Under the pieces are notes generated by a model. It ran no database searches. It was given only the letters and a program-made list of their open reading frames with translations, and was not told the origin of the DNA. From Arachis hypogaea (taxonomy: Eukaryota; Streptophyta; Magnoliopsida; Fabales; Fabaceae), in the NCBI RefSeq assembly GCF_003086295.3, contig NC_092043.1:44420884-44484883 (forward strand): a stretch of DNA of 64,000 nt, in the 5' to 3' direction. Position numbers and translations under genes: made by a program. How positions within the stretch are numbered: position 1 is the stretch's first letter; each line of letters opens with the position of its first letter. Of this stretch, positions 8,829 through 17,856 are shown piece by piece.

Positions 8829-9918
8829 ATTCCACTAAGAGTCTCATCTCTCTTTCTTCAATTTCATTCCTTTTACTGGACACAAGCAAAGTATTTCTGC
8901 TTTTATAATTGATTCTTGTGTGAGATTCCCTTGTTATCTTTTGAGTTCTTTCGAAGACCCTTGCTAGTGTGCTGGCTAGTCTTCCTTCATGACTGTAGAT
9001 TGTTAAATCTTGAACTTGATCAATTGGTTGAAAATTTCCTGGGAAGACGGACATGAAGATTACTTGATGTGCTGGAACTAAACATTCTTCTTCTTCATTA
9101 AAAATAGGTTGACTATTCGTAAATTTTAGGGATATATCCCTTGGGTTTACGTTGTCAATCATATTTTTAAATCTCTTTACTGCATCAACGAATCCTGCAG
9201 GAAACTCACTAATAATTTTCAAATCATTAAAAATTAAAATTGTATCAATTAATCCATACTGGAAAAACTGATAGGTGTCAGATGGGGAAGCTTCTGGAAA
9301 TATAACCAGCTTTGTTAACTGTTCTTTGGCAATAGGATAATATCCCAAGATTGCCCTTTTTTCTTCAGTCCAATTTAGGACTATGTTAAGGGTTTCTCTG
9401 AGATTTGATCTACAGACCCTTTTCTTTTCCTTGATTTCAGCCCTTGTAGGAATGTTTCTTATTATTCCTGTTCTCTGGGTTTGAATTGGAGCTTTATCTG
9501 CTCTTTTTAGGGTTTGCTCTGGATGAAGAGTTTCATATTCCCTGAAAGATTCCTTTGCTTCTTCCAGTGTTAAAAACCCTCCTTTATGAATTATCCTTGA
9601 TTGATGTGTAAATGGTGCTGCTCTTTCCCAGGCATCATATACTCCTTTCATGGGGCCATAATATTTTTTATCTTGGGTGGATTTTTTGATAATTTCAGCA
9701 ATTGTTTTATTTTCTGGAATTTTTTCTTCACCTGATTTGTCCACCACGCTTAGCTGGCTGAACTCTGATGGTTTTGGTTGTTGTGTTGATTTCATTGCTT
9801 CGATGGCCTTCTTGAGGAATTGGATCTGTGTCCTTATTTGCTGACAATGCTTGCATTTTTCGAGTTCTTGTTCGTTTTTCTGAATTTCTTGATCTAATGC
9901 GTTGTAGACGAACTCCAT
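8821..9918 (-). CDS. Caulimovirid transactivator/viroplasmin (ORF VI type, 365 aa), intact frame
   Basis: The N-terminal coiled coil has a C-x-x-C pair (residues about 10-45). A viroplasmin/RNase H-like mini-domain follows (about 84-130; K-Y-Y-G-P-M-K-G-V-Y…G-G-F-L-T-L-E-E-A…F), then the large central transactivation domain. In caulimovirids this protein forms inclusion bodies and lets ribosomes reinitiate on polycistronic RNA, which the tightly packed downstream ORFs would require. The ATG lies inside the end of the polymerase reading frame. No internal stop is present. Confidence 0.85.
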   Translation of the reverse strand: MEFVYNALDQEIQKNEQELEKCKHCQQIRTQIQFLKKAIEAMKSTQQPKPSEFSQLSVVDKSGEEKIPENKTIAEIIKKSTQDKKYYGPMKGVYDAWERAAPFTHQSRIIHKGGFLTLEEAKESFREYETLHPEQTLKRADKAPIQTQRTGIIRNIPTRAEIKEKKRVCRSNLRETLNIVLNWTEEKRAILGYYPIAKEQLTKLVIFPEASPSDTYQFFQYGLIDTILIFNDLKIISEFPAGFVDAVKRFKNMIDNVNPRDISLKFTNSQPIFNEEEECLVPAHQVIFMSVFPGNFQPIDQVQDLTIYSHEGRLASTLARVFERTQKITRESHTRINYKSRNTLLVSSKRNEIEEREMRLLVEFE

Positions 9919-11885
9919 TCTCTTGTTAATGTATCTGCAATAACATTTTTGTCACCCTTAATATATTCAATTTTTATTGGATATTATAACAAGAATAATT
10001 GCCATCTTACCAATCGTCCATGATTATAATCAACTTTTAAATTATATCGTACGAAACCTGTTAGATAACTTGAATCTGTCCTTAATGTAAATTCTCTGGG
10101 TAGTAAATCAATTTTCCATTTCTTAAGAGATTTAATTGCTGCTAGAGTTTCCTTTTCATGAGTGGTATATCTCTGTTCTGTTGGAGTAAAAGTCCCTGAA
10201 ATATACCTGCAAAGTAATTCCTTTGGGGAATATTTAGAATCTAGTGATTCTTTTTCTTGTTCCAAACTTTTTATAGCTTTCTTAGCTTTTAGACATCCTG
10301 ACCAGGTTATGTCTGAAGCATCTGTTTCTACTATTAAGTAGTCATTTTCTTCTGGAATATAAAGTTCTGGAAGTTTTTCACATAATTCTTTAATCCTTTG
10401 AATTTGCATACTATCTTTTTCATCCCATTTCCATTCTTTTTTAGTACTTATTTTTGGAAATAGGCTTTTAGTGTATTCTGTTATATTCTTTAAAAATCCT
10501 TGATCAGAAATATAATTTATACATCCTAAAAATCTTTGTAATTGTTTTCTATCTTCTATTTTATTGGGAAATAAATTTACCTTTTCTAGGACATTTGGCT
10601 GAAGTTTTAGCTTTCCTTGAGTGGATAGAATTAATCCAAGAAACTCTATTTCTTGTTTTGCTATTCTTGCTTTCTTTTTGCTAAGAACTAGTCCTTTTTC
10701 TTTACATCTTTCTAAAACTATTAATAATTTTTGAAGATGATCTTCTTTATCCTGTTTTGTAAAAATTAGTATATCATCAATGTACACTAAAACAAATTTA
10801 TTTAATTCTTTTAGATTTTCTTCCATAAATCTTTGATAAATACCGGGAGCTTGTTTTAATCCGAATGGTAATACATTCCATTCATAGAGTAACACACTTG
10901 TTGATTCTTTTGTTGGGCAAGTAAAAGCAGTTAATTTCTTTGTTTCTTCATCTAAACGAAGTTGCCAATATCCTGATTTTGCATCAAGAGATGAAAACCA
11001 AGTCGCTCCTTTTATTTTTTCTAAAATAGAATCTTTTCTTGGAAGTTTATGAGCATCACCAATAGTTGTTTCATTCATCTTCTTATAGTTAATAACCATT
11101 CTTCGTTTTCCCCTTTTAATTTCATTATTGTTTTCAACATAAAAGGCTGGAGCCGCATGAGGACTTTTACTTAATTTTATAATTCCTTTTTCCAAAAGAT
11201 CTCTACATTCTAAAGAGAACTCTTCTCTATCTCTTGCGGAATAAGGAATTTTATTTGGAACATTTATCTCTTTTGTAGGATCTTTTAATTTAATGCTTAC
11301 TAATTCGTTATTTGTATTTTTAATATCTAAAGGATTTTCAGCACAAATTTCATCCAAAAGTTCCTCTATCTTTATTTCAAGATTATTTTTTGGAATGTTT
11401 ATTTGAAAGTATAAATTTAAATAACATGTTTCTAATATAGAAAATATTTTAAATTTTAAGATCTTATCTATAGTAGTAGTTGGTATTTTTATACGTTTTG
11501 ATTTTTGATTTATTGAAGAATCATGTGGAGCTTTTAAAACTATGTATGTTAATTGTTGAATGAATGGATGATATAGTTTTAAAAAGTTATTTCCTATGAT
11601 AAAATCCATTCCAAAATCTAACATATATATAGATGGAACAATGAACCTATAATTTTGAATAAAAATTTCAGTCATCTCTGTTTTTTGGTCAATTTTATGT
11701 ATTGATGTGTCAGCTATTCTAACTCTTAATGGTTTCTTTAATTTTTTCCAATCAAGTTTTATATTTGAACTAGCAAAGCATTGTGTTGCTCCAGAATCTA
11801 TAAAAGCATTTATAAATTTTTCTGCTATTTTTATAGTAATAAATGTGGCATTATTACTCAGTCTCTGAGTCTGTTTCTGAGACAT
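9894..11885 (-). pseudogene. Caulimovirid polymerase (protease, RT, RNase H) with one late in-frame stop
   Basis: From ATG 11885 (32 nt inside the coat frame), the order is an aspartic protease (D-S-G-A near residue 30), reverse transcriptase (about 200-480, with L-P-F-G-L-K-Q-A-P and the catalytic Y-I-D-D near residue 370) and RNase H (about 525-640, D-A-S, a glutamate and a D-S-S-Y-L block). A TAA at 9986-9984 interrupts the frame, which then stays open 29 more codons to TAG at 9896-9894, inside the transactivator start. The lesion removes only the last part of RNase H and its tail. There is no integrase. Confidence 0.88.
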
Positions 11886-13170
11886 ATTCAAAAATATAGT
11901 CTAAGTTATCATCAGATTCCTCTAAAGGTTCCATAAAACAAGACTTAGCAATTTCTATTTGTTTGGTAAGATCTTTTTTATCTTTCTTTTTCGGACATTC
12001 ATTTGCATAGTGTCCTTCTTCTTGGCAATACCAACACTTACAGTTTTCTTTTTTATTTGGGCAATAGTCACTTTTTTGCCTTTTGTTTTTATTGTTATTT
12101 CTTGTTCTAAAATACCTCTTTTTTCTCCAGTTTGGATAGTATTTTCTTTTTCTAAATTGATATTTTCTCTTTCTCAGAAAATTTTTATTAAGCCCATATT
12201 TTTGGGGTATCTCTTCATTATCGTGACAGCAGATTCTAATTATATTTGCAAATCTTTTTTGAGTTGCTTCTTGCATACAACGTTCTTTTATTTCCTCTCT
12301 TATTGCAGCGGTTGCTCCACCAAAATTATTTTTAATTGTCCCTCTATTTATTTCTCTTATAAATCTTCCCATTATAAATTCATTAGCAGGATATGGAAGT
12401 TTTGTTATATACATACTAAGATAATGATTTTTATCTTCTTCTTTTAATTTGTAATAATGTATTCTATATTCACATATATAAGATTCCACATTACATAGAT
12501 CATATATTTGGATATTAGCTAAATGGTTTTTTGCTTCTTGATATTCTTTATTATAGACTTCTTGTTTATGATCTATAATATTTTTTCCAAAAAATTCTTT
12601 ATATAGAATCATCATTATATATAATATCTTGTCATAAGCTGTTATTTTTGTTGCTAAATCTTCTATTATTTGGTTTTCTATTGATGTCATATAATCTCTT
12701 ATAGTCCCTTTAGTATGAAATCCTATGTAATTCCAAATATCTCTTCCAGACAATTCACTAAGCTTTGGATTAGTAAAAGCTTCTAATAAAAAGGAATTCA
12801 ACCAATTTTCGAAAATTTCTTTTTCATTCTTTTTACAGTCTAAATCGAGCATTCTTTCTCCTTCCATTTCCTGGATTTTAGGAACGTACTTTGATGGTAT
12901 TTTTGTATATTTTGAATCTTTATTTATAAACCCTTTTTTAAAAGCATAATTATCAAAACATGTTTCCCATTTATATTGAGATTGGTTATCTTTAGATGTT
13001 CCAGCTTCATTTTTTACTTGTATTGGAATTGCTGGTTCTTCGTCACTTGAATAATCTAGGATGTGTTATTCATTTTCTATATTTTCAGAATTTACTAATT
13101 CTTCTTCTATTTGAAATCCTTGTTCCATAATATTATTTTCTTGAGCCATTTTTAATTGTTTAAAAAGCAT
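11854..13170 (-). pseudogene. Caulimovirid coat protein with an N-terminal stop
   Basis: The long frame 12867-11854 has a helical capsid core (about 40-250 of that frame), a strongly basic arginine/lysine stretch and a CCHC zinc knuckle (C-W-Y-C-x4-H-x4-C), followed by an acidic serine/glutamate tail. The same frame continues upstream through 13066-13068, where a TAA splits off an acidic N-terminal part whose candidate ATGs are at 13170 and 13149. Acidic ends around a basic core and zinc knuckle are standard for caulimovirid coat precursors. The coat frame overlaps the polymerase start, as in the family. Confidence 0.82.
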
Positions 13171-13199
13171 TGTAACTTCTTCTAATTTTTCTTCAATAT

Positions 13200-13547
13200 T
13201 CAAAATTTTAGTAGTGGTTTTACTTTTAGATCTGTTATGTTGATTATATTTTGAATTTTTTCTTCTTTAGGATTCTCTTTTTCTTTATTTCTTTGAAATT
13301 TTATGAATACTAATATTTCTTCAAGCATATCTACTATAGAATTTAATTGTGGGTTAAAAGTATGATAAAGATGTGGGGAATCATTTCCATGGTAACATTT
13401 CTTAGAAATTCCGTGTGAAAAATAAGTTCTTTCAGGTTTTTGAAGTCCTTCAATAAAACTTATAGTAAAATAAAGATTTTGAGAAAAATCATTTTGTATT
13501 GATTTTAAGAATTCGGTATCATTACAGTTAACATTAGTTAAAATCAT
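13200..13547 (-). pseudogene. Unidentified viral ORF upstream of coat (115 aa), 5' part disrupted
   Basis: The frame ends at TGA 13202-13200, next to the start of the coat frame. It has no recognised domain; it is rich in N, I, K and F like its viral neighbours. The 116-bp tandem duplication just upstream (116 is not a multiple of 3) shifts its earlier reading frame, so this is probably the C-terminal part of a longer original ORF. Confidence 0.5.
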
Positions 13548-13690
13548 GAATTTTTGATCTATTAATTTTGATAACTTATAGTAAAATAAAGATTTTGAGA
13601 AAAATCATTTTGTATTGATTTTAAGAATTCGGTGTCATTACGGTTAACATTAGTTAAAATCATTAATTTTTGATCTATTAATTTTGATAA
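13459..13690. repeat. 116-bp tandem duplication in the pararetrovirus
   Basis: Units 13459-13574 and 13575-13690 differ at only about three positions. The second unit lies upstream in viral sense. It is a recent local duplication compared with the age implied by the stop codons. Confidence 0.9.
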
Positions 13691-13745
13691 CTTGATTATT
13701 TCTTCTCTTAAATCTTCTAATTTACTTTTTTCTATTAGGTGACGC

Positions 13746-14614
13746 TTTTCTTTGTGAAGAGTTACGGTTTAAAGTGTGGCTTTAGAAAGTGTGGTGTAGA
13801 CAAATCTTTAAATCTGTACAGATTTAGATCTGTACCATATAATTTTCTTTTTATAAAATTCGCTCACTTAAATGGCAAATTTTATGTTAATCAGCGGTAA
13901 ATTTTTTTTCACATATAATATATATCCACATATATTGATTGTTCTTCATTCACATTTATATTCATCTTTTTTCTTCTACATTTTTTGTTATTATATTTTT
14001 TATAATATCTAAAATACCATTATTATTAATTCATTATAATGGTAAAATTACTTTTGATGAAGATGAATCCGTTATATTTATTTTTGTACAACCAACATTT
14101 GTATACTTGCCGATTGAAGTGTGAGAGTACAAAACATAAAGAGAGTGAAAAAAATCTATTCTACATATTCAATGGAAGTGAACGGCACTTTAATTTATAA
14201 AAGGTATTTATTTTTTTATTTTCTTATTTTTTCTCGATATTTTGTTTATATTATTTTTATATGTAAACATGACTTTTAACAATCTTTCATTTGACCAAGA
14301 TATCGAATACGTGAGGAAGACATACAATTAATTAGGAGTTGGCATAATCATTTTCCAAACATCCATTTATTGGAGTTATTTTTGCTTCTCTTTGATGTGT
14401 ATAATGACATCGTCAAAAGTTGGTGTTGAGAATGTATCATCGGCAGTAATAAAAACAAACATCAAAAGGTTGATTTGAACATGCCACTGAAAGAGAGTCA
14501 AGACGAGAGAAATCCTGACGATTATAATGATGTGTGTTGGAAGTAGATCATGAAAGTCATGATGATTCTGTGGTTGGAGACCCAAAACAAGATCATTACT
14601 AAGTTCATATTGTG
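13746..14614. other. AT-rich stretch, possibly the degraded head of the MULE that follows
   Basis: No intact gene is present. A short plus-strand frame (13939-14124) has a phrase like 'G-K-I-T-F-D-E-D-E-S-V', vaguely like N-terminal regions of plant MuDR-type proteins, and fits the transposase remnant starting near 14615. This is suggestive only. Confidence 0.3.
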
Positions 14615-15243
14615 TCTGATGATGAAGATGTAGATGCCAAACCAATAGACATACCGGAGAAAAAAGATGAAGAGTTAAACAACTTCACAGTATCACAAGT
14701 TGCGCTAACCCAGTCTACTATTTTCAGACCATACGATCATCTTGCTTACTATTCAACGTTGAACCTTGACGCAATGAATGTAGATTGATCTTTTGGTTAA
14801 GGAGAGTCCGAGGATGATCCAACGCATGATCTTGAGATTGGACAACAATTCGACAACAAAGAAGCCGTGATGGCGGTAAAGATGTATAGCATCAGGCGAG
14901 CTATGTAGTATATGATAGTAAAAAATGACCAGTTGAAGTATGATGTACATTACACTTAGAGAAATGGAACATACGCATTGCATATTGTCAAAAACAAGAG
15001 AAATGGGAGGTTAGGAGGAGATACGATAGTCCCCATTCTTGCATGCAAATAACATTAGGCCAGAACCATAGAAAGTCGGATTCGAAGGTGATAACTGAAC
15101 ACGTATTCTACTATTCTCTACAGTGAAGACAGATCCTACGATCAGCATAAGAGTTCTCCAAAGAGCAGTTGAGAATCACTTTAGTTACAAGACATCTTAT
15201 AAAAAAAAATTTCACTTGTAGAGCAGAGAGTGAAGGATTACCA
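14615..15243 (+). pseudogene. Degraded Mutator-like transposase (N-terminal half)
   Basis: Conceptual plus-strand translation gives, across several stops and frame changes, the landmarks of plant MULE transposases. These are P-Y-D-H…Y-S-T-L-N-L-D-A-M, then L-E-I-G-Q-Q-F-D-N-K-E-A-V…Y-S-I-R-R (the MuDR DNA-binding region), an E-V-R-R-Y-D-S-P-H-S-C-like zinc cluster, and H-F-S-Y-K-T-S-Y-K-K. The sequence ends exactly where a copia LTR begins at 15244. The catalytic region is absent. Confidence 0.7.
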
Positions 15244-17001
15244 TGTTGTTCATAACACGCAGCGGAAGTAATAAAATAATCCTAAAAATCTATTTTGTAC
15301 TTAAACTTTATTCCAATAATAAACAATATATAGATCATATCTAAATACCTGTGTGTACGCTAGTAAGAATCACTTTCCCCTTCGATGGTACGAAGGCGCT
15401 ATGCGTATCCACACCGAGACCAACTTTTGCTGTCAACTCCTTGATTAATGGACATCTGATATAAATTGAGAAACCTCTTGCAACTCTTTGCATGTTATAA
15501 AATTCTTCTCCAAGAATTAGGCTCACATATATTTATGTGTGTAGAGGTAAAGGAATAAAAACCATTGTTATTCTCTCACCTTTCCTCTACTCTTGGCATA
15601 CATATAAATAGTATGAGATTTGTTACGAATTTTAAATTTAATTCTCAATTCAAATTTAAATCATATCTTGAAATTCTAAATCTGAATCATTCAAATTTAT
15701 GAATCATATCATAACTCAATTTGAAACAGAATTAGTTAGAATCTCATCCAAATTTAGAAATAGAATAACTAATTATTCTCAAATCTCATTCAATATTCTC
15801 AATTATCATATTATTATTATATTCTTGGTGCTAGCAAAAAATATAATAATATTTCAATTTGAATTAATATAATTATTTATTTGATCAAATCAAAATAATA
15901 ATTAAATAATTCTATAGCAAAGATTAGAACATTCGTTAGTGTGTGACCCCATAGGTTCAATATTAAGCGGGTAGTAATTAGTCATACTAAATTTACTAAT
16001 TAAGGTTGGCGTCTAGCAACTTCCTCAACGACCCGATAGTATGAAGTAATATATTTTTGGAAAATGCTCTTTGTACACTAAAATTAACCACTAGAATCAG
16101 CCACCAATGTATTTGTGTATAAATACATATGTGGTTTCATTTATTTTTAATGTGTATTTGTATTTCAACATGTATTTTATACTAGTGGCTGATTTTGGTG
16201 TACACGTAACATAACCCTATATTTTTACTAAGAACCTTAGAAAAACAAAGTATAATTCCTTCCATCTTTCCAACTCTTGGTTAACCCTTAGAGTATGGCT
16301 TAATTGTCAAACTCTAACTTGTTACAATTATTATAATAAACTGTGAAAGACTTAAAAAACTCATTTCTTCATTCATTCAATCCCCTTGACCAAGGTTTTA
16401 ATCATTTCAGTCATTATAATCATAGAGCTCAAACTCTTTATCGAGAGTTGACGGATTTTTTATTGACTAATCATTAATTCTACAAGTATTTAAATCATAC
16501 CCAATATCCATTTAACTAGCACCTTAGGGTATTAAGTATCCGGAATCAAAGTATAATAAATACATTATTAATTACTATGATAGTCGCAGGTCAAAGAAAA
16601 CTCTATTACTATATTCATCTTGAGAATATCCTATTGACAAATATGTGGTAATTATAACCATTAGAAATTCACAGAGTGAGTCAGTTTAATGGTCATATCT
16701 CTATATGCATCATCTATATATATAATTTAATAAATGAGATCTATTAATTTTCATCCAATGAAGACCATTATATATATTGATATTTTTGGATTATTAATGT
16801 CCTTTTTAATAATTCTATGACCAAGAACAATTTAGATTAAATTATAAAAGATTTATCTCTCAATATTATGATTACTATCATAATGATAAATCTCTAAATT
16901 TAATCAAAGACCTTCTTATATTAACATTTTAATATAATAACAATAACAAATTATTTGACACATGATTGATTGGATTGTGGTCATATTCCTTATTCCCAAC
17001 A
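15244..17001 (-). repeat. Ty1/copia-type LTR (1758 bp), 3' LTR of a truncated element
   Basis: The ends are TGTTG…CAACA. On the minus strand it is preceded by the purine-rich tract AAGTGGGAGAT, the usual copia polypurine tract, so it is a 3' LTR and the internal region lies at higher coordinates. The LTR contains a small MITE (16074-16213). It inserted into, or replaced, the tail of the MULE remnant. Confidence 0.72.
16074..16213. mobile_element. Small MITE, copy 1
   Basis: About 140 bp with imperfect terminal inverted repeats (TGTACACTAAAATTAACCAC / TGTACACCAAAATCAGCCAC). A related copy lies in CCD1 intron 1 (about 47605-47740), sharing 'gccaccaat…ttgtgtataaatacat'. Family not classified. 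Confidence 0.6.
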
Positions 17002-17559
17002 ATCTCCCACTTGCACGAGAGACAATCATGATAGATTGGATCTTAGGCATACTATTATCTCAGTAATCTCTCACTTGCACTAGAGCCAATCAATCATGTG
17101 TATAATTTTTAATGCACATTTGTGTTTTTTAAAACTCTTTTGACCTTAAACACCTTAACTTTTGAGCACATGTGCTTGACCTTTTGCAAGATACGCCTAG
17201 TGCCTAATAAATATCACGTTTTCTCAAAATATGAAATCTCCCACTACAATAGTGTATAATTTTATTTTAAGAACAATCCTTATTAAACATGATTATAAAA
17301 AAAATCTAAGTAACTATTAGATCTATTTTTATAAAATTGTATCATTATACAAATAGGCTACTTTTTCAAAAAATTAATTTTATGATCAAACCTTTTATAC
17401 TTTCCAGAGAAAGTATATCATCTGTTGAGTGGTAAACAATTTTAATAAAAGTAATAATACTCCCACTTTTTCTTTGTAAATACAAAATTTCTCTTGACAT
17501 TGTATAAATCAAACTTTTTTATTGTCTTGACTTTATCAAGTTCTATTTGTTCACCTTAT
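17002..17559 (-). mobile_element. Remnant of copia internal region next to the 3' LTR
   Basis: About 560 bp between the polypurine tract and the gene fragment at 17560. It repeats 'tctcccacttgca' type phrases, typical of the non-coding segment between copia RNase H and the polypurine tract. No pol coding sequence is left, so the element is 5'-truncated. Confidence 0.5.
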
Positions 17560-17736
17560 CATGCTGGACTCTGGAAGATTCAAACAGAAATCAAACGGAG
17601 CCTGCTCAAGATGGGATTTCCAATCCCTATCCTCATTCTTCCCTAATTTTTCTAACTTCTCAACGCAGATGCTAAAGATGTAGTCGTTTGTCACCATCCA
17701 CAGGCATGCTCCTGTTTTCGCCGACTCCATCATCAA
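17560..17736 (-). pseudogene. 177-bp duplicate of the start of the 4.7-6.0 kb gene
   Basis: 17560-17736 aligns without gaps to 5861-6037 with only a handful of mismatches. It begins exactly at the double ATG of the parent and covers its first ~57 codons; the copied frame runs on only two codons. Similarity ends abruptly on both sides. It lies between a copia remnant and a MULE (120 bp from the MULE end). It could be a residue of a whole-gene duplicate destroyed by insertions, or a captured fragment. Confidence 0.85.
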
Positions 17737-17856
17737 TCGAAAATTTTTGCCAAACTTTAAGAACAAAAAATATACTTTACCCTTAAAAATAAGACTGAAG
17801 ACACTATCATCGACAGGCGATCAAGATTTTGAATACAAGATTAACCGGCAAATATC

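Larger units (their letters stand above)
6440..13745 (-). mobile_element. Endogenous pararetrovirus (Caulimoviridae, soymovirus-like), nearly full length
   Basis: Reading the minus strand from 13745 down, the order is a small unidentified ORF, coat protein, polymerase (protease-RT-RNase H), transactivator, a short ORF, a non-coding region with promoter and leader, movement protein, then four small ORFs, the last containing a tRNA-Met primer site. About 7.3 kb is close to a complete caulimovirid genome. Separate coat, polymerase and transactivator ORFs, with the large intergenic region just before the movement protein, fit Soymovirus (type members infect legumes) better than badnaviruses, which have one polyprotein. 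The copy is defective, with in-frame stops in coat and polymerase and a 116-bp tandem duplication. No integrase is present, as expected for the family. Confidence 0.88.

Noticed and set aside
8594..8908. Plus-strand ORF of 104 aa
   Set aside because: Antisense shadow of the transactivator tail and the following viral ORF; no domain.
11959..12447. Plus-strand ORF of 162 aa, hydrophobic
   Set aside because: Antisense of the lysine/asparagine-rich coat gene, which reads as phenylalanine/isoleucine-rich nonsense.
17560..17766. A functional 71-aa gene
   Set aside because: It is a truncated duplicate; its upstream extension is unrelated sequence and the frame ends right after the copied part.
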